A DNA stretch of 64,000 nucleotides. Source: Bacteroidetes bacterium SB0662_bin_6. Lineage in GTDB: Bacteria; Bacteroidota; Rhodothermia; Rhodothermales; VXPQ01. The stretch spans positions 1 to 64,000 of the forward strand of contig VXPQ01000011.1 of assembly GCA_009839485.1 (NCBI GenBank), read 5' to 3'. How positions within the stretch are numbered: the stretch's first letter is position 1; each line of letters opens with the position of its first letter. A model generated the notes under the pieces. It saw only the letters and a program-made list of their open reading frames with translations. It was not told the origin of the DNA and did no database searches. The translations under genes and the position numbers were made by a program. Positions 9,448 through 18,873 of the stretch are shown piece after piece.

Positions 9448-10230
9448 TTACCGGAATTGTTTCCTGTTGTCGAGCGTGCGCATGAGGTCGCTCACGCCGA
9501 CCGGACCGTGGCGGTACAGGAACGGTTCCCCGTATTCAACCCCGATCCGGTGACCGAAGGTTCTCGCCCGGGCCTGTATCCAGTCCAGAAATCCCTTGTT
9601 CGATACGAAGGTCTCCGGTTCGCCGGACCCCGCCTCGTAGCCGGGGTTGTAAAATTGCGAACGGAACGCTCCCAGCGCTTCGAGCCGCTGTTCCCAAACG
9701 TCCGTCACATCCACCACGAACGTGGGTTCGAACTCGACGATATGCATGTAGTGCAGCACATGCTGCGGGCGCCAGGGAAGCTGCGGCGCCCCCTCGTCGT
9801 CCTCGGTCGGGATGCCCTGCAGCCCCGAATAAAAGCAGGCGTCGGCGCACAGGCGGGCTCCGGCGCCATGGTCGGGATGCCGGCACTCCGGCCCGCCGAT
9901 CAGCACGATATGCGGGCGCCAGGTCCGCAGCGCACGGATGACGGGAAGACGGTTCCCGGGCGTGTTGGCGATGTTCCCGTCAGGAAGGCCAAGGTTCTCG
10001 CGGACCGTCAATTGCATGATTTCCGAAGCCCGGGCCGCTTCTTCGGCGCGCAGTTCCGGCGTCCCCCGGGTGCCCAGCTCGCCCCGCGTCAGGTCCGCCA
10101 CGCCGACGCGGTATCCCTGCTTCGTGAGCGTGCAGATCGTCCCGCCCGCGCACAATTCCACATCGTCGGGATGCGCGCCAAAGGCAAGCACGTCCAGTGG
10201 AGGCGTTATGGAAGCAGCACCGGAAGCCAT
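9448..10230 (-). CDS. bshB1: Bacillithiol deacetylase BshB1
   Basis: PIG-L/LmbE-type zinc deacetylase that removes acetate from N-acetylglucosaminyl-malate in bacillithiol synthesis. The zinc site is visible as G-A-H-P-D-D near the N-terminus and H-P-D-H near residue 130. At 260 residues it is longer than BshB2 and matches BshB1. The start codon lies 1 bp after the leuS stop, so translation may be coupled. bshC, the last enzyme of the pathway, is 5 kb away; bshA is not in the window. Confidence 0.9.
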   Translation of the reverse strand: MASGAASITPPLDVLAFGAHPDDVELCAGGTICTLTKQGYRVGVADLTRGELGTRGTPELRAEEAARASEIMQLTVRENLGLPDGNIANTPGNRLPVIRALRTWRPHIVLIGGPECRHPDHGAGARLCADACFYSGLQGIPTEDDEGAPQLPWRPQHVLHYMHIVEFEPTFVVDVTDVWEQRLEALGAFRSQFYNPGYEAGSGEPETFVSNKGFLDWIQARARTFGHRIGVEYGEPFLYRHGPVGVSDLMRTLDNRKQFR

Positions 10231-10231
10231 G

Positions 10232-12802
10232 TTACACCACGAAGTTTACGATGCGGCCGGGAACGTATACCTCTCGCTTTACGGCGCCTTGCCCGATATG
10301 CTTCGCCACATTGTCCTCCATGCGGGCCGTCTCCAGCACCGCATCCTTTGCGGCGTCCTGCGCCACGGTAATCGTCGCCCGTATCTTCCCGTTTACCTGC
10401 ACCGCTATCTCTACGGAATCCTCATGCAGGTATTCCTGCACGAGTTCCGGCCAGGATTCATAGGCCAGCGTGTGTTCTCCTCCCAGCCTGCGCCAGAGTT
10501 CCTCGCCGAGATGCGGGGCGAAAGGACTCAGCAGAAGCACGAACGCGCGGGCCACGTCCTCAGGCACCGCGTCCCACTTGTACGCGACATTGACAAACTC
10601 CATCATGGCGGCAATGGCCGTGTTGAAGTGCAGCCGCTCGATGTCGGCGGTGACCTTTGCAATGGTCCGGTGCAACACGCGCAACTGCTCCTTCGACGCG
10701 GCGACCCCGTTCACACGGCCCTGCAGGGCGCCCGTCTCATCGTCGATCAGGAGACGCCACACCCGGTTCAAAAAGCGATGTACGCCCTCGACGCCGCGCA
10801 TGCTCCAGGGCTTCACCTGTTCCAGCGGCCCCATGAACATCTCGTACAGGCGGAGCGAATCCGCCCCGTACTGCTGCACCACGTCTTCCGGATTGATCAC
10901 ATTGCCCCGACTCTTGCTCATCTTGTGGGCATGGGCCTCGGCCGGAACCGAAGGATCGCTCCTGAGCACAAACCCCTCCCCTTCTTTCCGCACCTCCGAT
11001 TCGTCCACGCGCTGCCCGGCGACCGTATACTCCATTTCGCCGAGGATCATTCCCTGATGTATGAGCCTCCTGAACGGTTCGGGCGTGCTGACCACCCCGG
11101 CGTCGTAGAGCACCTTGTGCCAGAACCGCGCATACAGCAGGTGCAGCACGGCATGTTCCGCCCCGCCGATGTAAAGATCGACCGGCATCCAGTACCGCTC
11201 TTTTTCCGGATCGATCAGCATGCGGTCGTTGTGCGGATCGATGAAGCGCAGAAAATACCAGCACGACCCGGCCCACTGCGGCATGGTATTCGTCTCCCTG
11301 CGGGCCGGCGCGCCCGTTTCGGGGTCGACCGTATCGACCCATTCGGTGGCCGTCGCCAACGGGCCTTCCACATGCCCGGAAGGCCGGAAATCCGCAATGT
11401 CGGGCAGGGTCACAGGCAGCGCATCCTCCGGGAGCGGTTTCGGGACGCCGTCCACGAAAATCAGCGGAAACGGCTCGCCCCAGTAGCGCTGGCGGCTGAA
11501 CAGCCAGTCGCGCAGTTTGTAATTGACCTTCCCGCACCCGCAGTCGTTCGCCTCCAGCCAGTCGATCATTTTCCTTATGGCGGCGTCCACATGCAATCCG
11601 TCGATGGACACGCCCCGCTCGGCAACGCCCGGGATCGCCCTGTGCTCGCTGGAGGAATTGACAAGTACGCCGTCCCCTGTCCAGGCCTCCTTTGCGATGT
11701 CGCCGCCTGAAACGACCTCCCGGATCGGCAGGTCGAAAGTTTTCGCGAAATCATAGTCGCGTTCGTCGTGGGCGGGCACGGCCATGATGGCGCCCGTGCC
11801 GTAGGAAATCAGGACGTAGTCCGCGATCCAGATGGGAACGCGCTCCCCGTCCACCGGATTGAGGGCGAATCCACCGGTAAACACGCCTGTCTTGTCGTGC
11901 TGCAGTTCGGCGCGCTCCAGATCGCTCTTGCCGGATGCCTCCCTGACATAGGCCGTAACCTCGTCGAGACGGTCGGGCGTCGTGACCTTCGCCACAAGGG
12001 GATGCTCCGGCGCCAGCACCATATAGGTGGCCCCGAACAGCGTATCCGGGCGGGTCGTGAATACGCGGATCTTCTCGTCCGGAAAATCGCACACGGGAAA
12101 ATCCACTTCGGCGCCCTCGGACTTGCCGATCCAGTTGCGCTGCATTTCCTTGGTGCTCTCGGGCCAGTCGAGTTCGTCGAGCCCCTCGAGCAACTGCTCC
12201 GCATACTCCGTGATGCGCAGCATCCACTGGCGCAGGGGCCGGCGCACGCAGTCGTAGCCGCCCACTTCGGACTTCCCGTCCACCACCTCTTCGTTGGCCA
12301 GTGTCGTGCCCAGTTCCGGGCACCACCAGACGGGCACCTCGCTCTGGAACGCCAGCCCCTTTTCGTACAGCTTGAGAAATATCCACTGGGTCCACCGGAA
12401 GTAATCCGGAGAGGTCGTATCAACCTCGCGCCCCCAGTCGTACGAAAAGCCGAGCATCTTGAGTTGCTCGCGGAAACGCACGATGTTCGCTTCCGTGGTG
12501 ATGCGCGGGTGGGTGTTCGTCTTCACCGCGTACTGCTCGGCGGGCAGGCCGAAGGCGTCCCAGCCGATCGGATGCAGCACATTGAACCCCTTCATGCGCT
12601 TGTAGCGCGCAAGGATGTCGGTTGCCGTATACCCCTCGGGGTGCCCTACGTGCAGACCCGTTCCGCTCGGATACGGAAACATGTCCAGGATGTAGAACTT
12701 CTCCTTATCCGGATCCGGCTCGTCGGGAGTCCGAAAGGTCTGTTCTTCGTCCCAGTACTGCCGCCATTTCCGTTCTATTTCGGCGAAGGGATATCCGGCC
12801 AT
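10232..12802 (-). CDS. leuS: Leucyl-tRNA synthetase
   Basis: Charges tRNA-Leu in the cytoplasm. The class I HIGH motif appears as H-V-G-H-P-E-G-Y, followed by [10 protein letters not shown]. The CP1 editing domain lies in the middle of the chain (T-T-R-P-D-T-L-F-G and the aspartate-bearing H-D-E-R-D-Y-D-F). The adenylate loop is K-M-S-K-S-R-G-N. At 856 residues it is full length with the anticodon-binding C-terminus. A GA-rich 275-bp gap separates its start from the divergent plus-strand gene. Confidence 0.98.
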   Translation of the reverse strand: MAGYPFAEIERKWRQYWDEEQTFRTPDEPDPDKEKFYILDMFPYPSGTGLHVGHPEGYTATDILARYKRMKGFNVLHPIGWDAFGLPAEQYAVKTNTHPRITTEANIVRFREQLKMLGFSYDWGREVDTTSPDYFRWTQWIFLKLYEKGLAFQSEVPVWWCPELGTTLANEEVVDGKSEVGGYDCVRRPLRQWMLRITEYAEQLLEGLDELDWPESTKEMQRNWIGKSEGAEVDFPVCDFPDEKIRVFTTRPDTLFGATYMVLAPEHPLVAKVTTPDRLDEVTAYVREASGKSDLERAELQHDKTGVFTGGFALNPVDGERVPIWIADYVLISYGTGAIMAVPAHDERDYDFAKTFDLPIREVVSGGDIAKEAWTGDGVLVNSSSEHRAIPGVAERGVSIDGLHVDAAIRKMIDWLEANDCGCGKVNYKLRDWLFSRQRYWGEPFPLIFVDGVPKPLPEDALPVTLPDIADFRPSGHVEGPLATATEWVDTVDPETGAPARRETNTMPQWAGSCWYFLRFIDPHNDRMLIDPEKERYWMPVDLYIGGAEHAVLHLLYARFWHKVLYDAGVVSTPEPFRRLIHQGMILGEMEYTVAGQRVDESEVRKEGEGFVLRSDPSVPAEAHAHKMSKSRGNVINPEDVVQQYGADSLRLYEMFMGPLEQVKPWSMRGVEGVHRFLNRVWRLLIDDETGALQGRVNGVAASKEQLRVLHRTIAKVTADIERLHFNTAIAAMMEFVNVAYKWDAVPEDVARAFVLLLSPFAPHLGEELWRRLGGEHTLAYESWPELVQEYLHEDSVEIAVQVNGKIRATITVAQDAAKDAVLETARMEDNVAKHIGQGAVKREVYVPGRIVNFVV

Positions 12803-13022
12803 GCCTGCCCTCGGTGAAGAAAATATCGGTCAAAGCGGGTAGATACTCTCTGAGGGGTGAAAGGGTTCGGAAGGGGTGGTTTGGGGGAGAAGGGAGTGTG
12901 CGGGAGTTGCGCCGGCGTGGTGGGGGCACGGCGGAGGCGTAGCGTGGATGTCGCGGGCGACACAGCGTGTAAAGTAAAGCGCAGGCAAATTGTAACAATG
13001 TTGCAACGATCCGGATCGGGCC

Positions 13023-13052
13023 TTGCGGAGCAGGAAAGGGATGTATACCTTG
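13023..13052 (+). promoter_or_regulatory. Possible Bacteroidota-type promoter
   Basis: TTG at 13023-13025 and TACCTTG at 13046-13052 are 20 bp apart. This is close to the Bacteroidetes -33 TTTG and -7 TAnnTTTG boxes, with one T missing in the second. It lies 25 bp before the coiled-coil gene start. Assigned by eye only. Confidence 0.35.
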
Positions 13053-13077
13053 CAAGCGTTCCCTAATCGTATCGAGC

Positions 13078-13434
13078 ATGGATTTCGACCTCGTTCTCAT
13101 ATCGTCCGTGGCCGTAGCGCTCGCCGGCCTGATCGCCTGGATGATCAAGTCGCTTGCCGAGCTGCACAGGCAGATCGCCGAGCTCCAGGGACAAATCGGT
13201 GATCTTCGGGGAGAAATCGGCGATCTTCGGGGAGAGGTCCGGGGAGAAATCGCCAGTGTCAGAGTAGAAATCAGCGATCTCCGGGCAGAAGTCCGGGAAG
13301 AAATCGCCAGTATCAGGGTGGAAATCAGCGACCTCCGGGCGGAGGTCTACAAGGAACTGAGCGAGATCAACGCCCGTCTCGGGCGGATCGAGGGGCATCT
13401 TTTCGGCGCAGACTTCCCGGCTGTTGCGACATAG
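13078..13434 (+). CDS. Small membrane-anchored coiled-coil protein
   Basis: 118 residues: one N-terminal hydrophobic helix (about residues 4-23), then a long heptad-repeat coiled coil (G-E-I-G-D-L-R, A-S-V-R-V-E-I-S-D-L-R-A-E-V) and a conserved tail I-N-A-R-L-G-R-I-E-G-H-L-F-G-A-D. A second gene at 31390-31644 shares the anchor-coil-tail plan and almost the same tail. The coil is built from internal DNA repeats, so its length may vary between strains. The stop codon is directly followed by the symporter ATG, indicating co-translation. The function is unknown; an inner-membrane scaffold or regulator of the symporter is conjecture. Confidence 0.75.
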   Translation: MDFDLVLISSVAVALAGLIAWMIKSLAELHRQIAELQGQIGDLRGEIGDLRGEVRGEIASVRVEISDLRAEVREEIASIRVEISDLRAEVYKELSEINARLGRIEGHLFGADFPAVAT

Positions 13435-14862
13435 ATGATCGCTTCTTTTGTCGGCTTCCTGCTTTTTTTCACCCTCATCGGGGTGTCTTCCGCGTGGCTC
13501 AGCCGCGGCACCCGGCATGACTACTACCTGGCTGGCAGCAGCGTAAAGCCATGGCTGGTGGGGCTCTCCGCCGTGGCGACCAACAACAGTGGCTTCATGT
13601 TCATCGGTGTCATCGGCTACACCTATGCCACTGGCTTCCCCGCATTCTGGTTGATGTTCGGTTGGATCGCGGGAGACTTCCTGAGCTCTCTCTTTGTCCA
13701 CAGCAGGCTGCGGGCGGCCACGTCACGCACCGGCGAGGTAAGTTATGCCGGTGTATTGGCCAACTGGTATGGGGCGCCGCACGACTGGCTGCAACGTGTC
13801 ATCGGCGCGGTATCGCTGCTGTTCATGCTGGCTTACGCCAGCGCACAACTGGTCGCAGGCTCCAAGGCGCTGCATGTGTTCTTTGGTTGGCCACAGTCCA
13901 CCGGCGCCATATTGGGGGCCGTGCTGATCACCGTTTACTGCTTTGCCGGTGGTATTCGCGCATCCATCTGGACAGACGCGGCTCAATCCACCGTCATGAT
14001 CGTCGCCATGGGCGTACTGTTTTTCGTGGCGACCGAATCTTTAGGAGGTTTCAATGCAGCGCTCTCCGCCATGGGCGGTATTCCGGGTTACACCGACTGG
14101 TTTCCCGGCAACCTGCTGTTACCCGGGGCGGCGGGTACGGTGCTATTCATCCTGGGTTGGATGTTCGCCGGTCTGTCGGTGATCGGCCAGCCTCATGTGA
14201 TGATCCGTTTTATGACCCTGGACAGTTCCGAACACATGCACCGAGCGAGAACCTGGTACTACCTGTGGTTCACCGTCTTCCACTTTCTGGCCACCTCCGT
14301 GGGGCTCCTCTCACGTATTTACCTGAGTGACGTCCCTGCTTTCGATGCTGAATTGGCGCTGCCGACCATGGCCGTGGATATGCTAAACCCGGCTCTGGTG
14401 GGACTGATTCTGGCCGGTATCTTTGCCGCCGCCATGTCCACGGCGGATTCACTGATACTGAGTTGTTCGGCCGCGATAACGCACGACCTGCTGCCCCGTC
14501 GGATAGAGCGTACGCTGCTCATCAAGGGAACGACTATCGCCATCACGGCGGCGGCGCTGGGCCTCGCAATGATCAACAGCCAGAGTGTGTTCAGTTTGGT
14601 CATCATGGCCTGGTCGGCCCTGGCAAGCGCGTTTGCTCCGCTGCTGATCGCTCTCTGCCTGGACTGGAAGCCTTCATTGCGCTTGAGTCTGTCAGCTATT
14701 GTGATTGGGCTTTCCGTAGCACTGTTGTGGCGATGGCTGGGTTGGGAGCAACACATTTATGAAGGCCTGTCCGGCGTTATCTCAGGCCTGGTGGTACTTC
14801 GCCTTGGGACCTATAGACATTCAGGCAATTCCGGAACGGCGATAGCTCGCAAGGGAGAATGA
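13435..14862 (+). CDS. Sodium:solute symporter family transporter
   Basis: 475 residues with about 13 hydrophobic segments and the SSS/LeuT-like features: D-Y-Y-L-A-G-S-S-V near the N-terminus, A-T-N-N-S-G-F-M-F in the first helices, F-A-G-G-I-R-A-S-I-W-T-D in the middle (matching Y-T-x-x-G-G-x-x-A-V-x-x-T-D of PutP) and A-A-A-M-S-T-A-D-S-L-I-L in the sodium-site helix. Closest by motif to the PutP-like proline/organic solute branch; the substrate is not resolvable. It begins right after the stop of the coiled-coil gene. Plus-strand orientation between minus-strand blocks makes acquisition by transfer possible. Confidence 0.9.
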   Translation: MIASFVGFLLFFTLIGVSSAWLSRGTRHDYYLAGSSVKPWLVGLSAVATNNSGFMFIGVIGYTYATGFPAFWLMFGWIAGDFLSSLFVHSRLRAATSRTGEVSYAGVLANWYGAPHDWLQRVIGAVSLLFMLAYASAQLVAGSKALHVFFGWPQSTGAILGAVLITVYCFAGGIRASIWTDAAQSTVMIVAMGVLFFVATESLGGFNAALSAMGGIPGYTDWFPGNLLLPGAAGTVLFILGWMFAGLSVIGQPHVMIRFMTLDSSEHMHRARTWYYLWFTVFHFLATSVGLLSRIYLSDVPAFDAELALPTMAVDMLNPALVGLILAGIFAAAMSTADSLILSCSAAITHDLLPRRIERTLLIKGTTIAITAAALGLAMINSQSVFSLVIMAWSALASAFAPLLIALCLDWKPSLRLSLSAIVIGLSVALLWRWLGWEQHIYEGLSGVISGLVVLRLGTYRHSGNSGTAIARKGE

Positions 14863-14907
14863 GACGATGCAACCGGGCAACACCCGACCCATCTATCTAT
14901 CCTGTAA

Positions 14908-15384
14908 TCACTCCACCTCACACCCCTCTCTCCGCCTCGTATCGGTGATCTGCGTAATCTTCCAGGCGGAGCCGTCGTGGAAAAAATGAAAGGCGTTGAC
15001 GCCGCAGTGGCTGAACGTCTCCCCGAGATAGAACGCATAGTTCATCCACGCCTGGGCAAGGTGGCCGTCCACGGCGATTTCCACATCCCATATCTTTTCG
15101 TCCCACACTTCGTCATGTGGGGTCCCCACCGCTTCGACGAATCCGTCCACGCTGCCTGTATTCAACACGGGCTGACCGTCGCGCACGAACGCGGACTGCA
15201 GGCGCGCCTCCGGGTGAAACGTTTCCCGGACCATCGTGCTGTCGCCGGCCCGCATGCCGTCGAAGAGCTGGTCGATGACGGCCCGCACGCCTTCGGAAGA
15301 CAGGTCGCCGGAAGACTGCGCCGCAACCGGAGCGGCAAGCGTCAATAAGCCAAGCGTCAGTATGATGCAAAAAACGGAACGCAT
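14908..15384 (-). CDS. Secreted NTF2-like/SnoaL-like protein
   Basis: 158 residues with a signal peptide (cleavage after A-A-P-V-A-A-Q) and one NTF2-like fold domain: F-D-G-M-R-A-G-D-S-T-M-V-R-E-T-F-H-P, then a strand pair with A-W-M-N-Y-A-F-Y-L-G and a C-terminal W-K-I-T-Q-I-T-D-T-R-R. These are typical of DUF4440/SnoaL-type proteins that bind small ligands; the actual role is unknown. It is a convergent neighbour of the symporter and probably its own transcription unit. Confidence 0.8.
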   Translation of the reverse strand: MRSVFCIILTLGLLTLAAPVAAQSSGDLSSEGVRAVIDQLFDGMRAGDSTMVRETFHPEARLQSAFVRDGQPVLNTGSVDGFVEAVGTPHDEVWDEKIWDVEIAVDGHLAQAWMNYAFYLGETFSHCGVNAFHFFHDGSAWKITQITDTRRREGCEVE

Positions 15385-15452
15385 GGGCCTAATCTAACGA
15401 CCGAAAGACCTGGATCGCAACCCATGCCCGTATTGAATCCTTTCCGCATAAC

Positions 15453-15513
15453 GGAACAGGCGCAAAATGACGCGACAAATCCGTAAAATGCCCTGCCGCG
15501 AAGCGCCTGTTCC
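15453..15513. repeat. Perfect 11-bp inverted repeat between bshC and the NTF2-like gene
   Basis: GGAACAGGCGC at 15453-15463 is mirrored exactly by GCGCCTGTTCC at 15503-15513 with a 39-bp loop. It lies 40 bp downstream of the bshC stop on the minus strand. No T-run follows, so it is not a classical intrinsic terminator. It could be an mRNA 3' structure. Confidence 0.45.
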
Positions 15514-15552
15514 TTTCGGGCACACACTGAACCACGCAAAGGGTTTACCACC

Positions 15553-17175
15553 CTACCCGCCTCCCTGTAACCGCACCACCTGATGCTCGGCGGTATCCGT
15601 ATCGAGCGTCTCGCGCAGCAGATCCACGAAGCCCATGCCGTATTTGTTGAGAAAATGCAGCACGGACAGCTCGCGCTCCTGCAATACCCCGTTCGGATAC
15701 AGATTTCCTTGCGCCTTTTCGAGGCGGGCGCGCACCAGGTCCTGTTTTTTCTTTTCGGCCCGCACAGCCTTTGCCCGCAACCGGGCCAGTTCGGTCGTCA
15801 ACGCTTTTTGGGTGGCGTCGGCGGCCTTCGCCAGCGTACCGTCCACTTCCCGGAGCGGCGCCCGCACCTGATCGACCACCCCGCCCAGAAGCCGGGCGGC
15901 CTCGTCGAACGCCTCCTCGATATCCCCTTGCATCGAGTCCACCACGACGCGGTGAAAAAGCCGGTCCGCATCTCCCGCGAAATCCCCCACGGCGAGCCCG
16001 TACGTATCCAGCACCTTCGCTACATGCGGTTCGAGGAAGGTGGCGCCAGCACGGGGATAGATAAGCGGCATGGGAAGGCCCGCCCATTCGTACAGGGGAT
16101 GGCACTGCGCAAAGTAGGCGATCTCGCCCGGCCCGCCCACATACAGCGCCGTGGGAAGCAGAAGGTCCTGCATCAAAGGGCGAAGCACCACATTCGGGCT
16201 GAAGGATTCCGGAGCGCGCTGCAACAACTCCAGGGCTTCCGCCCGCGTCATGCGCCGGCCCGTACCGCGCTCGACAAAATCCTCGCCATCCAGATCAAGC
16301 GGAATGCGCCCCTGTTCGTTCAGCAGAAAAAGATTGGCCGGACGCACGAACACCTGCTCATGGTACGTCTGTCCCAGTTCATCCGAAACGCGGCGTACGA
16401 GTGCGGCAGCGGTCTCGGCTTCCTCGATTTCCCGTGCGAAGAGGGGCGCGGCCAGCCGTTTCAGGGCCGCGTCGTCGGGATTGATGATCACCAGACAGGG
16501 AAACAGTGCCCGGAGCATCCGGGCGAAACCTTCGGAGAGCGTTGCGCCGGCGCCGTATGCTTGCCGGACCATACGCAGCACATCCCCCTTGAAATCCGTA
16601 TCGGGAAGAAGCCCCTCCAAGCGGTCCGTAATCCCGTTACCCGGCCGTATGCGTCCCGCCGGCCCCGGAAGGCCGGCTTCATCGGCCTGCAAGCGCAACT
16701 CGACGGGCCGGTTGCTTTGCAGTGCAACGACCCTCGAAATCTCGTCCACATCGTGGTCTTCGCCCCCCAGCCAGAACACCGGCACGATGCGCCGCCCGGT
16801 TTCTTCGGCAAGCCGGTCGGCCAGCTGGATGGCGGAAAGCGCCTTCAGAATGGTATAGATCGGCCCCGTAAACAGGCCCACCTGCTGGCCGGTTACCACC
16901 GCTGCGGTATCCGGCTCCCGCAGCGCCTCGATGCCGGCGCGCGCCGCTTCCCCGTCTCCCCAGGTCGCATGCTGCCGCAACAGCGCATCGGCCAGTGCAT
17001 CCCGGTCCCGGTCGAATGCGGCGGCCCGTTCGACGGCGCTTGCCCGTTCCCCGGAGCGGCTCCAGTCGCCCGCGAAATAGTCCGAAAGGGCTTCGTAGTT
17101 CGTGCAGTAATCCCGGAAAAGCGCCGAAAACCCGTGCAGGTCGGTAAACGGAATACGCGCTACGGACGCCTGCAT
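15553..17175 (-). CDS. bshC: Bacillithiol synthase BshC (cysteine-adding enzyme)
   Basis: Adds cysteine to glucosaminyl-malate, the final step of bacillithiol synthesis. About 540 residues, the normal size. Recognisable stretches are V-V-T-G-Q-Q-V-G-L-F-T-G-P, F-W-L-G-G-E-D-H-D-V-D-E and Y-V-G-G-P-G-E-I-A-Y-F-A-Q, followed by the C-terminal coiled coil. The ATG at 17175 is chosen because A-R-I-P-F-T-D-L is the family N-terminus; an in-frame extension of 46 codons has no family character. The gene is separate from bshB1 and not in an obvious operon with it. Confidence 0.93.
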   Translation of the reverse strand: MQASVARIPFTDLHGFSALFRDYCTNYEALSDYFAGDWSRSGERASAVERAAAFDRDRDALADALLRQHATWGDGEAARAGIEALREPDTAAVVTGQQVGLFTGPIYTILKALSAIQLADRLAEETGRRIVPVFWLGGEDHDVDEISRVVALQSNRPVELRLQADEAGLPGPAGRIRPGNGITDRLEGLLPDTDFKGDVLRMVRQAYGAGATLSEGFARMLRALFPCLVIINPDDAALKRLAAPLFAREIEEAETAAALVRRVSDELGQTYHEQVFVRPANLFLLNEQGRIPLDLDGEDFVERGTGRRMTRAEALELLQRAPESFSPNVVLRPLMQDLLLPTALYVGGPGEIAYFAQCHPLYEWAGLPMPLIYPRAGATFLEPHVAKVLDTYGLAVGDFAGDADRLFHRVVVDSMQGDIEEAFDEAARLLGGVVDQVRAPLREVDGTLAKAADATQKALTTELARLRAKAVRAEKKKQDLVRARLEKAQGNLYPNGVLQERELSVLHFLNKYGMGFVDLLRETLDTDTAEHQVVRLQGGG

Positions 17176-17224
17176 ATCGGTGGACGAAAGATGGGAACGG
17201 CGTAACCCGATATACGGCGCCGCG

Positions 17225-17779
17225 CTAATTCTGCTGACGCTCGCTCTGAAGCCGTTTGATTTCGTCGCGAAGTTCGGCAGCCTTCTCGTAATTCTCTTCC
17301 TGGACGGCCGCATCGAGCTGGTGCTCCATCCGCTCCAGTTGCGTCATGGCGACAGGGGCCGGTTCCTTCTCCTGGCGTATGCTGGCGTCCTGCATTACAT
17401 CGGGGGCCACATAAATGGGAGCATCCATGCGCACGGCAAGCGCCACGGCATCGCTCGGACGGGAATCGAGATGGGCGGTCTTCCCGTTATGGGTATAGCA
17501 TATCTTGGCGAAGAACGTACCCTCTCTGAGCTCGTCGATGACGACTTCGGTCACTTCGGCCTTCACCGCCTCCAGCGAATCACGCAACAGATCGTGCGTC
17601 ATGGGCCGCGGCGGCTGAATCTTTTCCATTTCGAGAGCAATGGCCTGCGCCTCGAATGCGCCGATGATAATGGGAAGCCTGCGATCCCCCGCCACCTCGC
17701 CCAGAACAAGAGCATAGGCGGCACCCCCACTCGAAGGAGTGGTGGAAAGCCCGATGATATCTACCTTTACGTATTTCAT
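17225..17779 (-). CDS. Bifunctional nuclease family protein (BFN/DUF151) with UvrB-like motif
   Basis: 184 residues. The DUF151 core is present: L-P-I-I-I-G-A-F-E-A-Q-A-I-A, then the S-R-P-S-D-A-V-A-L-A-V-R motif. A C-terminal UVR-type helix pair follows (Y-E-K-A-A-E-L-R-D-E-I-K-R-L). Plant homologues have DNase/RNase activity; the bacterial role is poorly defined. The ATG overlaps the hisC stop by 4 bp (ATGA), so it is co-translated with the histidine genes. Confidence 0.9.
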   Translation of the reverse strand: MKYVKVDIIGLSTTPSSGGAAYALVLGEVAGDRRLPIIIGAFEAQAIALEMEKIQPPRPMTHDLLRDSLEAVKAEVTEVVIDELREGTFFAKICYTHNGKTAHLDSRPSDAVALAVRMDAPIYVAPDVMQDASIRQEKEPAPVAMTQLERMEHQLDAAVQEENYEKAAELRDEIKRLQSERQQN

Positions 17780-18873
17780 ACCGACAGCGCACGTTTTAAC
17801 GCCGTGATAAATGCCTTGTTCTCGACTTCCGTTCCGGCGTTTACGCGAAGAAAACCCTGTAACTCAGGGTATCCGGACATGGAACGAACAAGCACGCCTT
17901 CCTGAAGAAAACGCTCTTTCAGGTCCGCTGCGTCCTGCGGCGTTCGGAATAGTACGAAATTCGTTTGGGACGGTACCACTTCCACGTCTTCCATTACTGC
18001 AAGAGCAGCAGTAATCGCAATACAGTCCTGTCGAATACGACGGGCGCGCTCCTCGATCACGTCCGGGTACGCGGTGAGCAGGATATGCGCCGCCGCGGAG
18101 GCCAGCGGATCGATCATGAACGGCATCCTCGCCTTGCGCAGCTCCTGCAGCACATCGGGATGGGCTATAAGAAAACCGAGGCGCAGCCCGGCAAGCCCGC
18201 ACGCCTTGGAAAAGGTGCGAAGCAGAATGAGGTTGGGGCGTTCGTCCATAAGCCGGAGCGCACTCCCCTCGTCCGAAAATTCCAGATACGCTTCGTCGAC
18301 GACCACGAATCCCTCCGAGGCGTCGGCAACCGCCGCAATCTCGTCGAGCGTCATCGCGAGCCCGGTGGGATTGTTGGGCGTCGCAAGCACAATGAGCGAC
18401 GGGCGGCGCTCCTTCGCCGCCTTGACCAGCGCATCCGTATCGAAGCGAAAATCTTCGCGGCAGGGGATTTCGAGAAGATCGCCGTCGTGGAGAAGCGCCA
18501 GCTTCGCATACAGAGAAAACATGGGACGCGGCAGGACCACCGGCGTACCGCGCTCGATCAGCGCCAGAGCCAGCAGCCCGGCAAGGTCGTTGGAGCCATT
18601 TCCTGTTATGACCTGATCGGGATCGCATCCGGCATACGCTGCGAACGTCCGGGTCAGCCGCTCCGAAAATTCGTCCGGATACCGGTTGAACGGAATACGC
18701 GCAAACTCCCGGAGCACCTCCTCCTTGATCTCGGGCGGGAGATCGTACGGGCTCTCGTTCTGGTTCAGTTTTACGGTGGTCTCCTCGGGAAGGCCTACCA
18801 GATACGGGCGCCGGTCGCGGACAGCCGGACGAATGCGGCGTACGAGCTCATCCATGCGGATCTGCCTGTTCAT
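17776..18873 (-). CDS. hisC: Histidinol-phosphate aminotransferase
   Basis: PLP-dependent class I/II aminotransferase that converts imidazole-acetol phosphate and glutamate to histidinol phosphate. Visible: N-E-S-P-Y-D near the N-terminus, A-T-P-N-N-P-T-G, V-V-D-E-A-Y-L-E-F, and T-F-S-K-A-C-G-L-A-G-L-R-L-G, whose lysine binds PLP. 365 residues is standard. Two in-frame ATGs are possible (18873 and 18855); the second gives the more typical M-D-E-L-V-R start. Both overlap the hisD 3' end, so the genes form one operon. Confidence 0.96.
   Translation of the reverse strand: MNRQIRMDELVRRIRPAVRDRRPYLVGLPEETTVKLNQNESPYDLPPEIKEEVLREFARIPFNRYPDEFSERLTRTFAAYAGCDPDQVITGNGSNDLAGLLALALIERGTPVVLPRPMFSLYAKLALLHDGDLLEIPCREDFRFDTDALVKAAKERRPSLIVLATPNNPTGLAMTLDEIAAVADASEGFVVVDEAYLEFSDEGSALRLMDERPNLILLRTFSKACGLAGLRLGFLIAHPDVLQELRKARMPFMIDPLASAAAHILLTAYPDVIEERARRIRQDCIAITAALAVMEDVEVVPSQTNFVLFRTPQDAADLKERFLQEGVLVRSMSGYPELQGFLRVNAGTEVENKAFITALKRALSV

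Noticed and set aside
9938-11710. Plus-strand open frame of 590 codons opposite bshB1 and leuS
   Set aside because: Antisense shadow across two intact genes; no recognisable domain.
12841-12900. GATACTCT...GGGGTG segment similar in part to the MITE-like repeat
   Set aside because: The match is short, without the inverted end or partner repeat. It can be chance in a GA-rich leader.
15583-17205. Plus-strand open frame of 540 codons opposite bshC
   Set aside because: Antisense shadow of an enzyme with its own motifs intact on the minus strand.
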